A DNA stretch of 64,000 nt from a virus, in the IMG/VR virus record IMGVR_UViG_3300047471_000616, positions 1-64,000 of that record. One strand, 5' to 3'. Under the pieces are notes generated by a model. The model searched no databases, was not told where the DNA came from, and saw nothing but the letters and a program-made list of their open reading frames with translations. Within the stretch, counting starts at the first letter, position 1. Every line of letters begins with the position of its first letter. Below are positions 14,905-21,781 of the stretch, in pieces. Made by a program: the position numbers and the translations under genes.

Positions 14905-14947
14905 CAAGTAAACAAATGTTACACGTTGTAACATTATGTGATTTGAC
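14905..14947. repeat. Right copy of the composite inverted repeat
   Basis: On the minus strand this reads GTCAAATCACA, then a 9-bp palindrome AATGTTACA-ACG-TGTAACATT, then GTTTACTTG, matching the left copy at 13743-13786. It lies about 220 bases upstream of the minus-strand regulator gene and could hold its operator. The inward-facing arrangement around two genes also fits a mobile-element terminus. Confidence 0.6.
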
Positions 14948-15091
14948 TTGAGGCGCGTGGTGACGCAGCTGCGGCTGATCACGAAGTGTTACAATTGAAA
15001 TATTGCGTGATCAGACGAAGCGCGGCCTGGACGAAGCGGGCGGCCGCTTGGCATTTCTTGCGGCCAGCGCCCAGGGCGTCGTCGTCGAGGA

Positions 15092-15178
15092 CTCATCCGA
15101 AGGGCTCATCCGACAAGAGCTCATCCGACAAGAGCTCATCCGACAGGTCATCCGACAGGTCATCTAGCTCATCTTAAG
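15092..15178. repeat. Iteron-like tandem repeats CTCATCCGACA
   Basis: Consecutive units are 13, 15, 15, 12 and 12 bases long and share [CG]TCATCCGA, followed by two decayed copies (GTCATCTAG and CTCATCTTAAG). The two 15-base units are identical. A short plus-strand frame through the array reads as a Ser/Lys/Asp repeat but has no start signal, so I treat the array as non-coding. Confidence 0.6.
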
Positions 15179-15310
15179 AATATCCTGGCGTCGTCGTCGA
15201 TCACGAACGGGCGTGGAAACCGTAGGATTTAGGCCTCATCTGGCTCATCCGCCGCAAATTACTTAGTTTCCTAAGTATCCTCAATTCAACGAGTTCGCGA
15301 AGTAACGAAG

Positions 15311-15338
15311 TGCCCCGCAGCAATTGTGCTACGGGGCA
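15311..15338 (-). terminator. Hairpin behind the minus-strand gene at 15356
   Basis: TGCCCCG and CGGGGCA enclose a one-base mismatch and an inner AGCA/TGCT stem with loop ATTG, giving an 11-pair hairpin starting about 18 bases beyond the TAG at 15356. No T run follows, so it may stabilise the message end or need Rho. Confidence 0.45.
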
Positions 15339-15355
15339 ATTATGCTGGATTGGCT

Positions 15356-15733
15356 CTAGGCAACTTCTTTGCGCTTACCTTTCAGCCACACCTCAAAATC
15401 TGCCATGAAACACCCCTCATATACCTCATGATACATACTGTTGACGCGGGCCTGTAGCATTTCTTGCACCATCACCTCATTCACTATTGGCCCGTAGCGG
15501 TATTCCAGTGACTTGCGCCAGTTGTTTGCCCGTTCAGTGGCAAGTTCGTGTGCCCGCTGCCTTGGGCTACGGCTGTCAGTCTCAACACTCACCCGCCAGG
15601 TTCTTGGCATGCCTGGGGTGTGGTGATGCAGCTTCTTTGCCGCCCTGACCGCTGCTTCTTCATTCACTGCCTTGACACAGTACGGCCACTGAGATTTGCT
15701 GCTGTTGGTCAAGATGACTACATAATCTTTCAT
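15356..15733 (-). CDS. Small protein of unknown function
   Basis: The 125-residue product starts MKDYVVILTNSSKSQWPYCV and has an amphipathic alpha/beta N-terminal half followed by a basic helical half ending LKGKRKEVA. The N-terminal plan (short strand, then A-A-K helix) resembles small phage proteins at 20983 and 54982 in this window that begin with a hydrophobic strand and a 'KAVxxxAAxxAAKK' type helix. CAGGT lies upstream of the ATG. The 230 bases further upstream hold no gene and may contain its promoter. Confidence 0.6.
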   Translation of the reverse strand: MKDYVVILTNSSKSQWPYCVKAVNEEAAVRAAKKLHHHTPGMPRTWRVSVETDSRSPRQRAHELATERANNWRKSLEYRYGPIVNEVMVQEMLQARVNSMYHEVYEGCFMADFEVWLKGKRKEVA

Positions 15734-15963
15734 GATCTTTTACCTGTTGGGTTTGGGTTTCAAGCATGCTGATACTAGCATTTTGGGCTAGAAATTGCAC
15801 TAACTTCCTTTTGCTCGGCTGTAGACAAAATGCTGGTAACAGCGCCCGTTTCTTCCCCGAATCAGGCATCTATCACAATGTGCCTGATAACAGCCATGCA
15901 ATGATCCAGGCCGTGCTTCTATTGTAGTTGTCGTAAGTGTAATCATCAATACCAGGAGTCCTG

Positions 15964-16290
15964 TCATTTCTCACTTCCTTCCTGTTTCCTGATTCTCAGG
16001 ATGAACCCATTATCATCCATCAATATATGCTGGCCACACTTCCTGCACCGGTAACTTCCCAAATGTACGTTATCCTGGTAGTTTTCCCCGCCATCTATGC
16101 ACACGAAGTTGATATTAAGTTGGCTAAGTGACGAGATGTTATACCATACTTCGCCAGGTCCCAACCTGAAGGGTCTTATGACTAAAAGACAAGGATGATC
16201 GTTGCCGCAGACTACTACATCCCACATCTTAGCCCTGATTTCTGGTACTACCTTGAATCTTTCCTCTGATTTTACTGGTTTCTGCATCAT
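15964..16290 (-). CDS. Zinc-ribbon-type small protein, tandem paralogue A
   Basis: The 108-residue product contains WDVVVCGNDHPCLLVI and a C-terminal CRKCGQHIL, giving two cysteine pairs that could bind zinc. It begins immediately after the TAG of its upstream paralogue at 16291-16536, with which it shares the WDVVVC.N.HPCLLV motif and a similar ending. The function is unknown. The two arose by duplication, as shown by a 33-base near-identical stretch at the start of each. Confidence 0.65.
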   Translation of the reverse strand: MMQKPVKSEERFKVVPEIRAKMWDVVVCGNDHPCLLVIRPFRLGPGEVWYNISSLSQLNINFVCIDGGENYQDNVHLGSYRCRKCGQHILMDDNGFILRIRKQEGSEK

Positions 16291-16297
16291 CTAAGTT
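16265..16297. repeat. 33-base direct repeat, copy 1
   Basis: The stretch covers the start region of the downstream zinc-protein gene. It matches 16536-16568 at all but one of 33 positions, which marks the boundary of a tandem duplication. Confidence 0.7.
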
Positions 16298-16536
16298 TCC
16301 CGTTTCTGCAGTTTGAAAATCTTCCCTACGGTGAATAGGCATTCCCCGCATTCCGGGCAGTTTGTCGCACTGAGTCTTTGGCCCCGCTCAAGCTTCATCT
16401 TGCCCAGGGTACGGAACGCTTTTTCAGTGATGGGGTCGCCTACCCTGACTTCCTTGAGTACCAGCAGGCACGGATGCTTATTCGGACAGACTACTACATC
16501 CCAGGCTTTGGCTAGCAGCAGTTTTTCATCTTGCAT
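16291..16536 (-). CDS. Zinc-ribbon-type small protein, tandem paralogue B
   Basis: The 81-residue product contains WDVVVCPNKHPCLLVL and CPECGECLF. Compared with its neighbour it lacks the first residues: in the duplicated 33-base stretch upstream, the codon matching the third residue of paralogue A has become TAG, so translation must begin at the later ATG at 16536. The two proteins keep the same cysteine and histidine positions, which suggests both still fold around metal. Confidence 0.65.
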   Translation of the reverse strand: MQDEKLLLAKAWDVVVCPNKHPCLLVLKEVRVGDPITEKAFRTLGKMKLERGQRLSATNCPECGECLFTVGKIFKLQKRET

Positions 16537-16568
16537 CTGATTTTACTGGTTTCTACATCATCTAAGTT
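16536..16568. repeat. 33-base direct repeat, copy 2
   Basis: The copy differs from 16265-16297 by a single base that turns a CAG codon into TAG on the minus strand. It is therefore a former 5' coding end, now leader sequence of paralogue B. Confidence 0.7.
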
Positions 16569-16618
16569 ATCTGAGTTAGGGCTATTGTTATCGTTTATAC
16601 CGTGCTAGGGTACTGGCT

Positions 16619-16801
16619 ATGTGGCACCAGGGCTTAGGCTTTAGTTCTCCACACCTCAGCATGGCGGGGCGCTTCTTTGTGGCCGGTGACCGTGACAGGG
16701 TTGCACAGCCAGTCATGCCAAAGACTATAGGGCAGTTTGAACTGCCGCCACAAGCCGGTACTAAGAACGGCAACACTGCACTTGACGGGGTACACTTCTG
16801 A
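16619..16801 (+). CDS. Small protein of unknown function
   Basis: The 60-residue frame ends in TGA overlapping the ATG of the next gene (TGATG), the main sign that it is translated. A later ATG at residue 15 (MAGRFFVAGDRDRVAQPV) is an alternative start. There is no clear Shine-Dalgarno and no known domain. Longer minus-strand frames across this stretch are arginine- and cysteine-rich and look like shadows. Confidence 0.4.
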   Translation: MWHQGLGFSSPHLSMAGRFFVAGDRDRVAQPVMPKTIGQFELPPQAGTKNGNTALDGVHF

Positions 16802-17139
16802 TGCGCTCACCCTACGGCAAAAAGGGCAAGGCAATTCTTGCCCCTGATGCGGCCTACGCTTTGCGTGGGCTGCGTTTTGACGCAGGCGTGAAGGCCCGCA
16901 TTGAACCCAGTATGTGGGGTTCGCGGGCCGTAGGTTTGCATGGGCCAAATGCGGCCGTTGCAGGCAAGCGCATCCGCTACCTTGAACCCAAAACCGTAGT
17001 ATATTCTGACGGTACACGCGGGGCAGCGGTGCTGCTCAACATGCATTCCAAGTCAGGCTATATGGGTTTGAAAGTTGAGGGGCAGCGTAAACGAAGGATG
17101 CCCACGGTCACTAAGCGGTATGCGGTAGCAAACAAGTAG
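16801..17139 (+). CDS. Basic protein of unknown function
   Basis: The 112-residue product is rich in Lys, Arg, Gly and Ala (MRSPYGKKGKAILAPDAAYA at the start and GQRKRRMPTVTKRYAVANK at the end). It is coupled to the preceding small frame by TGATG. A nucleic-acid-binding role would suit the composition, but no motif confirms it. A short hairpin follows at 17200. Confidence 0.5.
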   Translation: MRSPYGKKGKAILAPDAAYALRGLRFDAGVKARIEPSMWGSRAVGLHGPNAAVAGKRIRYLEPKTVVYSDGTRGAAVLLNMHSKSGYMGLKVEGQRKRRMPTVTKRYAVANK

Positions 17140-17729
17140 GCACAGAAGACGCAGGGGGTACACCCTGCATTCTGAAGCCGGTGACCCGTGATTAACAATC
17201 CGTGACGCCCGTCACGGTGTGCTGCGCTTACCCGGTGGTATTCTTTTGCTGCCATGCTGGCCGCGCAGCCATCACGCCTGAAACCAGGGTCAATTCCCCA
17301 AGGTTACCAAGCCTTGACCGCTTGTAAGTATAATTCCGTTGCAGTTACAACGGGTAAGCACAATCCCTCAACTGGCAGTGCAACAACAAACTTCTTGCTA
17401 CAAAAAACTACAACAGCAAATCTGTGCAACCTAGCAACGGCCAAACCCGCAAGGGCAATTGCGAGGACTCAAGTGGTTCAATGGTTTCAGGTCAATGTCA
17501 CTTCTTGCCACGTTTGGTACGGCAAGGATTGACCGTGATGGCTACGCTTTGCTGGCAGCAGGCTTCGTTTATAGCCTGTTGGCATTGCGCCCCGGTACTT
17601 AGTGCAGCAAAACGCCGTAGATTAATGGGCAGTGACACGGCAATACCAACTTCTTTTGCATGAATTTGTTTGTGGGGTGGGCAATCTGGCTCACCCCTGT
17701 TAGGCAATTTGCCAACTGGAGGACTTCTC
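17140..17729. other. Largely non-coding stretch before the early gene series
   Basis: No frame here has convincing composition plus a start signal. A perfect -10-like TATAAT lies at 17329-17334 without a matching -35. A frame at 17495-17602 (35 residues, MSLLATFGTARIDRDGYALL at the start) reads like a real peptide but has its only AGGT too close to the ATG. The right end holds the hairpin GGGGTG/CACCCC (17674-17679 and 17692-17697) and the palindromic GGCAATTTGCC leader of the next gene. Confidence 0.4.
17200..17217. terminator. Short hairpin after the gene ending at 17139
   Basis: CCGTGAC and GTCACGG form a perfect 7-bp stem with loop GCCC. No T run follows, so this is only a possible terminator. 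Confidence 0.35.
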
Positions 17730-17909
17730 ATGAAAATGAGCTTTGATGAATGGAAGAAGCGTGTTGACCTTGAGATTCAGGCCAAATGCGGGATGACCGC
17801 TGATGACCTGGATGATTGGCACTACAGCGACGACTGGCGTGACGGCCTGTCGCCCAAGCGGTGCGCTGCGCGTGCCATCAAAAATGCAAAGGAAGCCTGT
17901 GGGCTGTAA
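17730..17909 (+). CDS. Small phage protein, DUF5419-like
   Basis: The 59-residue product starts MKMSFDEWKKRVDLEIQAKC and has the pattern GMTADDLDDW...DGLSPKRCAARAIK common to a family of very small phage proteins of unknown function. TGGAGGA precedes the ATG. Its last codons fall in a perfect 23-base tandem repeat. Confidence 0.65.
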   Translation: MKMSFDEWKKRVDLEIQAKCGMTADDLDDWHYSDDWRDGLSPKRCAARAIKNAKEACGL

Positions 17910-17933
17910 GAAAGGAAGCCTGTGGGCTGTAAG
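17888..17933. repeat. Perfect 23-base tandem direct repeat
   Basis: AAAGGAAGCCTGTGGGCTG-TAAG occurs twice in a row, spanning the stop codon of the gene ending at 17909. The second copy lies in the leader of the next gene and looks like a recent slippage or duplication event. Confidence 0.8.
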
Positions 17934-17946
17934 AAGGGACTTGTTA

Positions 17947-18261
17947 ATGGGCTACAACGAAGAAATCAGCAGCGTTTGGTGGGCTGCGTTCCGCAACCTG
18001 CCACAACGCAAAGGAAAACACTTGGACGGCCGCTATGCCAGCATGGCCAGACTTCTTGGCTACAAACTCTACAGCACTGGCGGCCACTTCTGCGGCCACA
18101 ATACAATCTACCACAATGCGTGCCGTGGCAGCGTGCCTAAAGACCCTAAAATGCGTGAGAAACTGTTCAAGCTGGCTGGCCCGCATGGCAAACTCATCGC
18201 TTGGCTGGCCTTGGAAAAGCTGGGCATTTCTCACCGCTACATCAAACCCGCAACTTGGTGA
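17947..18261 (+). CDS. Small early-region protein, unknown
   Basis: From the ATG at 17947, preceded by AAGGGAC, the product is 104 residues (MGYNEEISSVWWAAFRNLPQ at the start). It ends with a helical segment KLFKLAGPHGKLIAWLALEK that is echoed in the gene at 20983 (KLLIKLAGPYGTRIAAKLL), so the two share a C-terminal domain. There is no cysteine motif or enzyme signature. Confidence 0.65.
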   Translation: MGYNEEISSVWWAAFRNLPQRKGKHLDGRYASMARLLGYKLYSTGGHFCGHNTIYHNACRGSVPKDPKMREKLFKLAGPHGKLIAWLALEKLGISHRYIKPATW

Positions 18262-18275
18262 AGGAGGACTTGAAC

Positions 18276-18563
18276 ATGGGTGTGAACATCTTTGCGCCGG
18301 TGAACAGTGAACACGACGCTGACGCCATGGTCGAATTTGCCAATGCCAAGGCCAAAGGCAGGTTCGACTGGTGTGACAAGTTCGAAGGCCCTGGCGGCTG
18401 CTGCTTGAGCATCATAGACGCCTTGGCTTTCAGCGAAAAGGAAGCACCGTGGTGGGTGCTGACCAAGGGGAAAATGGTGAAAACCAAGACCCGCAGGCAG
18501 TGGCAGCGTTTGCTCATCGATAGCGGCTGCCACCACGTCATCTTTTTGAAGGCCAGGCTGTAA
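18276..18563 (+). CDS. Small early-region protein, unknown
   Basis: The 95-residue product follows a strong AAGGAGG. It starts MGVNIFAPVNSEHDADAMVE and contains three cysteines (one single and one CC pair) and many Trp and Lys residues. I recognise no family. Confidence 0.65.
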   Translation: MGVNIFAPVNSEHDADAMVEFANAKAKGRFDWCDKFEGPGGCCLSIIDALAFSEKEAPWWVLTKGKMVKTKTRRQWQRLLIDSGCHHVIFLKARL

Positions 18564-18619
18564 TTCATCTATTGGGGGCGCGAATGCCCCCGTTTGGCAA
18601 TTTGCCACAGGAGGAAGTG
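18564..18619 (+). promoter_or_regulatory. Hairpin-palindrome leader, copy at 18.6 kb
   Basis: The gap holds AATTCATCTATTG, the hairpin GGGGGC-gcgaat-GCCCCC (18574-18591), the palindrome TGGCAATTTGCCA (18595-18607) and then CAGGAGGA before the ATG. The same arrangement with different stem sequences recurs at 17.67, 19.76 and 24.82 kb. It may be an RNA processing or attenuation signal. Confidence 0.55.
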
Positions 18620-18817
18620 ATGATTACTCAGATTGACAGGCGTGAGAATAAAGTAGTGCAGAAGGTGACCAAGCCCGACGGCACGGTCATCGCCTATCAG
18701 TCCGGCACCCCCGGTGATGAGGCGACGATGGAACGGTTCACAACACTGGTTGAGGCGCGGGCCGCCGTTGGCATCTACGCCAAGGGCGTGCTGGCCAATG
18801 GAGGGGCGAATGGTTGA
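18620..18817 (+). CDS. Small early-region protein, unknown
   Basis: The 65-residue product starts MITQIDRRENKVVQKVTKPD, a beta-hairpin-like head, and ends in an Ala/Gly-rich helix. AGGAGG lies upstream. It overlaps the next gene by 8 bases. Confidence 0.65.
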   Translation: MITQIDRRENKVVQKVTKPDGTVIAYQSGTPGDEATMERFTTLVEARAAVGIYAKGVLANGGANG

Positions 18818-18944
18818 ATGGGAAGAGCTAAGACTACTGTGGTTGAAGGACTTGATCAGTGATGATGAGTTCATCGACCGGGCACGCGGCATGGACATGT
18901 GTGACGACGCTGAAAAATTGGTGTGGGAATGCAAGGAGGACTAA
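18810..18944 (+). CDS. Small acidic protein of 44 residues
   Basis: The frame starts at the ATG at 18810, after GAGGGG, and encodes an acidic helical peptide (MVEWEELRLLWLKDLISDDE at the start). Its stop is directly followed by the ATG of the next gene. The placement between two well-initiated genes supports it. Confidence 0.55.
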   Translation: MVEWEELRLLWLKDLISDDEFIDRARGMDMCDDAEKLVWECKED

Positions 18945-19187
18945 ATGGTAAAGCTAACTAAAGCACAACGGAAGGCGCTGTTCGCAGTGTTTCAGCGTGA
19001 CTTCCCTGGTTGGGTCACACCGTTCATGCGCCATGACACCAGGGATGTGATAGTCCAGGTGCCGTCCCTGCAGTGGCGTCGCTTCCGCAAAACCGTGACG
19101 CCCTACTTCGACGGCAGCGGCTGCGTCATGGTGCCGTGGCACGGAATGATGCTGGGGATTGAAACAGATGGGTACACGCATTCTTGA
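18945..19187 (+). CDS. Small early-region protein, unknown
   Basis: The 80-residue product follows AAGGAGG and starts MVKLTKAQRKALFAVFQRDF, a pattern common at the start of small phage proteins. There is no recognisable motif. Its 3' end overlaps the next gene by about 20 bases. Confidence 0.65.
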   Translation: MVKLTKAQRKALFAVFQRDFPGWVTPFMRHDTRDVIVQVPSLQWRRFRKTVTPYFDGSGCVMVPWHGMMLGIETDGYTHS

Positions 19188-19467
19188 CGCTGAAAGACTG
19201 GCGGCAATACCCGGCTGCATATCATCGGCTGAGTTGTTCTCACAGGCGGTGAAAACCGGGAAGAAAGTCAAATACTACGTCCTGCAGCGTCAAAGCCACA
19301 GGATCATGATCAGGTATGTGACCCCAAACGGGAGTATCACCAACGGCAAAGGAGGAACGTTCCCCAACTTCGCATTTGGGATACCACGATTCACCAACTA
19401 CTGGTACGCCTATGCCTACAAGTGCAAAGTCGATAAACAACGGGAGAAGAAAAATGGTAGTCATTAA
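19168..19467 (+). CDS. NYWHAYAY-family small protein, copy 1
   Basis: From the ATG at 19168 the product is 99 residues; a TTG at 19159 would add three. It has the family's two marks, a KTGKKVKYYVL strand near residue 30 and a C-terminal RFTNYWYAYAYKCKV. Further members lie at 29890, 30209, 31857, 32177 and 37253. It overlaps both neighbours. The function is unknown. Confidence 0.65.
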   Translation: MGTRILDAERLAAIPGCISSAELFSQAVKTGKKVKYYVLQRQSHRIMIRYVTPNGSITNGKGGTFPNFAFGIPRFTNYWYAYAYKCKVDKQREKKNGSH

Positions 19468-19756
19468 AGGCAAGTTCGGCCCGCGTGCAGCAACCAAGCA
19501 GGAGACGAAAATGGACAGCACCGAAAAGATGATGAAGGACCTGGGCCTGGACAACCTGGTGGTTGTCGGCAGGGGTGAACGCGGCACGGTCGTCGCCTAC
19601 TACAACACCTATGAAGGCCAGGACTACTTCCACATTCGCAATGTGTACAGCAAGCGCGGCACCTGGATGCACGGCAAGGGGTTGTCGGTCAGCCCCAGCA
19701 TGGCCAAGGAACTGCTGGCTAACCTTGGCGAACTGGGTGGCAAGCTGGAATCATAA
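19454..19756 (+). CDS. Small early-region protein, unknown
   Basis: From the ATG at 19454, after GGGAG, the product is 100 residues. An internal ATG at 19511 has an even better AGGAG and would give 81 residues starting MDSTEKMMKDLGLDNLVVVG. The core is a beta-rich domain with VVAYYNTYEGQDYFHIRNVY. No family is recognised. Confidence 0.6.
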   Translation: MVVIKGKFGPRAATKQETKMDSTEKMMKDLGLDNLVVVGRGERGTVVAYYNTYEGQDYFHIRNVYSKRGTWMHGKGLSVSPSMAKELLANLGELGGKLES

Positions 19757-19814
19757 TTCATCTATTGCGGGTGGTGCGATCACCCGCGTTTGTCAATTTT
19801 GAGAGGGGACTAAC
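19757..19814 (+). promoter_or_regulatory. Hairpin leader, copy at 19.8 kb
   Basis: After AATTCATCTATTG (shared with the 18.6-kb leader) comes the hairpin GCGGGTG-gtgcgat-CACCCGC (19767-19787), then GTTTGTCAATTTT and GAGGGG before the ATG. The stem differs in sequence from the other copies while the layout is kept. Confidence 0.5.
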
Positions 19815-20369
19815 ATGACTGAACCTAATCTGGTGCCATACATAGGCCGCCTCAGCCAAAAGGAAAAGGCGGTGCTGCTGCGGTGGATCAGGCAAATACC
19901 GGGCGAAGAACACCACTTTGAGGGCACGTTGCCGTTTGTGTCGGTGAGCAAAGTCTTGGGTGTTCTTGAAATGGTGAAAACGAGTGTATACCCAGCAGCG
20001 GGAGGGCACCCAGCCTCGCAACGTATTGCCAAGGAAATATTGGTGAAGCTGAGCGAAGCGCTTGATGATCGCAAAGGCCAAGCCAGCTTCTTAATGCGCC
20101 TCAACGACAAAAAGGTGTATAGGCACTTCGGCAGGCAGCCTGAGAAGGGCAAGCCGCTGAACTTCTTGCCCAAAGAAAAGGTGACGGTGGGTGTGAAGTA
20201 TCATCTGCCGTCAAAGGACTACATACCTGACAAGGACGTGCTGGTAGCACCCTGTGTCAAGCTCAAGCCGATGGAAAAGGGACGTATTCTTGCCCGGTCG
20301 TGGCAGGTCACCGTGCTCAACCGCTGCCGCCCGGCCGTCGAGCTGTGGTTGCAGCAGAATTGTCAGTAA
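19815..20369 (+). CDS. Conserved-type phage protein, unknown
   Basis: The 184-residue product starts MTEPNLVPYIGRLSQKEKAV and is mainly helical in the first 100 residues, with a basic beta-rich second half. GAGGGG precedes the ATG. No catalytic motif is seen. It is the last plus-strand gene before a bidirectional hairpin. Confidence 0.6.
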   Translation: MTEPNLVPYIGRLSQKEKAVLLRWIRQIPGEEHHFEGTLPFVSVSKVLGVLEMVKTSVYPAAGGHPASQRIAKEILVKLSEALDDRKGQASFLMRLNDKKVYRHFGRQPEKGKPLNFLPKEKVTVGVKYHLPSKDYIPDKDVLVAPCVKLKPMEKGRILARSWQVTVLNRCRPAVELWLQQNCQ

Positions 20370-20400
20370 GGGGTCTGCGGGCTTCACTGGTAAGACTGAA

Positions 20401-20428
20401 GGGCCGCCCGCTAGGGTGAGGGCGGCCC
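20401..20428. terminator. Bidirectional hairpin between convergent genes
   Basis: GGGCCGCCC and GGGCGGCCC form a perfect 9-bp stem around a 10-base loop. It lies between the plus-strand gene ending at 20369 and the minus-strand gene ending at 20474, where a terminator for both is expected. Confidence 0.6.
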
Positions 20429-20473
20429 AAGAATCGCTTACCAGCGGGCATTTGTGGGGCAGAGCGGGGGCTC

Positions 20474-20881
20474 TTAGCGTTTTGGCCCGCGTGCCTGCAT
20501 CGCCGGGGTATTGGCAGCCACGGCGTCGGCTACGGTCTGGTCGTTGGCAGTCAGTTTGGCCACCAGATCATCAAGCGCGGCCTGGGTGACCGGATCGGTT
20601 GACGGCGGGATGGCTTGAATAAGCGCGGTAAGCTGTTGAAGAAGCGTGACCACGGAACCGGTCACGGTAGTGTTCTTTGCAACTTCTGCCGTTACGGCAG
20701 CCAAGTCAATGGCCATTTTGGCCTCCTGTTTCATGAGAGATCGCAACATCACCAACATCGATAGTTGGTTGGCGTGGATGATTGGCAACAGCGCCAGCCA
20801 ATCATCTTGCCAGAACCATTGCAGTTTGGCACTAACTTTAGAAACTTTGGGCTTACGCGGGCGCGAACGTGGTTTCTTCAT
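20474..20881 (-). CDS. Lone minus-strand phage protein with Ala/Thr helical C-terminus
   Basis: The full frame is 135 residues, with a very basic head (MKKPRSRPRKPKVSK), a hydrophobic stretch and then a domain starting MAIDLAAVTAEVAKNTTVTG. An internal ATG at 20716 has a much stronger Shine-Dalgarno (CAGGAGG), so an 80-residue form of the second domain alone is likely made as well or instead. Small proteins of that second type occur in many phages and are of unknown, possibly virion-associated, role. It is the only minus-strand gene between 17 and 52 kb. Confidence 0.6.
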   Translation of the reverse strand: MKKPRSRPRKPKVSKVSAKLQWFWQDDWLALLPIIHANQLSMLVMLRSLMKQEAKMAIDLAAVTAEVAKNTTVTGSVVTLLQQLTALIQAIPPSTDPVTQAALDDLVAKLTANDQTVADAVAANTPAMQARGPKR

Positions 20882-20982
20882 TGTTCCCTACCCGTCTGTG
20901 CTGATTGCACACTTGGAATATAGTGTGTGTTTGTGACATTTGTTAGTACCCCGCCTCATCTATTCACCACAGGAGGAACCAG

Positions 20983-21603
20983 GTGCCTGAATATTCGGTG
21001 ACGTTGATGGAGCGAAACGCACCCCACCCGCAATGGGCCAGGACTACCTTGCGGGTGAAGGCAGTTTCTGCCAAACACGCCATGAAGAAGGCTGAGAAGA
21101 AAATAAACAGATACCCAAACGGGATCTTCGACGCCAAAAGTGCCCGCCTGGTTCCTAAAATATACCAGGACAGCAACTACTGGCACAAAATATGGAAACG
21201 GGCATATGACAATATGCCAACCAGAATGCATATCAGTATGCTCGAAGCCTGGGTGCCACAGGAACCTGGCAAGACCCAGCTGCCGGAATACATCAAGCAA
21301 AGTGCCAAAGGCACAATGCGGCAGGATTCGAGCGGGGCCATTCTTCAAAAGAAAGTCGACAGACGTGCCTACAGGATGGGGGCGCAGGCGGCGCTGACCC
21401 GGCTTCTTGAATATGCCAAATGGAGCCGGCAGCATTCCCAGGCGCATTTGGCCGTGGCGAATGCAATGGCCAGAGGCAGCAGGCCATCAACTGAGAAGCG
21501 ACGGAAATTGCTAATCAAGCTGGCCGGACCTTACGGCACCAGGATTGCTGCTAAGCTACTGGGACGCCGGTTTCAGCCCGTAAAGATCAAAGGTGGAAAA
21601 TGA
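20983..21603 (+). CDS. Basic early-region protein, GTG start
   Basis: The 206-residue product starts at GTG, eight bases after AGGAGG. It begins with a beta strand and a helix (TLRVKAVSAKHAMKKAEKKI), continues with a basic middle and ends with KLLIKLAGPYGTRIAAKLLG, which resembles the end of the 17947 gene. DNA or RNA binding is plausible from charge only. Confidence 0.65.
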   Translation: MPEYSVTLMERNAPHPQWARTTLRVKAVSAKHAMKKAEKKINRYPNGIFDAKSARLVPKIYQDSNYWHKIWKRAYDNMPTRMHISMLEAWVPQEPGKTQLPEYIKQSAKGTMRQDSSGAILQKKVDRRAYRMGAQAALTRLLEYAKWSRQHSQAHLAVANAMARGSRPSTEKRRKLLIKLAGPYGTRIAAKLLGRRFQPVKIKGGK

Positions 21604-21628
21604 TGGTAGCTGAGTACAAGGAGGACAA

Positions 21629-21781
21629 ATGAATGCCTTTGACAGGGAATTCATCAAATTTCTAGATGAAATTTGGGATGAGTACGACCCAGTAATTACT
21701 GAACGGAAGTGGCGTGAGTTCAAACTGGTTCACCGCATGAAAAAGTTCTTGAAAGTGGGTGAATACGAGGAAAACAAATGA
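21629..21781 (+). CDS. Small helical protein of 50 residues
   Basis: AAGGAGG lies just before the ATG at 21629, and the TGA overlaps the next ATG as ATGA. The peptide is charged and helical (MNAFDREFIKFLDEIWDEYD at the start). The strong start signal and coupling support expression. The function is unknown. Confidence 0.6.
   Translation: MNAFDREFIKFLDEIWDEYDPVITERKWREFKLVHRMKKFLKVGEYEENK

Larger units (their letters stand above)
14685..15355. other. Long non-coding region with iteron-like repeats, candidate replication origin or partition site
   Basis: No convincing gene lies here. The region holds the right inverted repeat (14905-14947), a 9-bp inverted repeat CTGATCACG/CGTGATCAG (14975-14983 and 15006-15014), a 14-base direct repeat GGCGTCGTCGTCGA (15075-15088 and 15187-15200) and an array of CTCATCCGACA units (15092-15178). 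Such clustering is typical of origins or centromere-like sites, but no initiator gene is adjacent, so the role is inferred. Confidence 0.4.

Noticed and set aside
15092-15178. CRISPR-like array
   Set aside because: Units are only 12-15 bases with no spacers of regular length, and no cas genes are present; iteron-like repeats fit better.
16634-17017. Minus-strand frame of 127 codons
   Set aside because: Cys/Arg/His-rich composition typical of antisense shadow; the plus-strand frames here are coupled and more protein-like.
17254-17731. Several overlapping frames of 77-92 codons on both strands
   Set aside because: None has a ribosome site or convincing composition, and they contradict each other.
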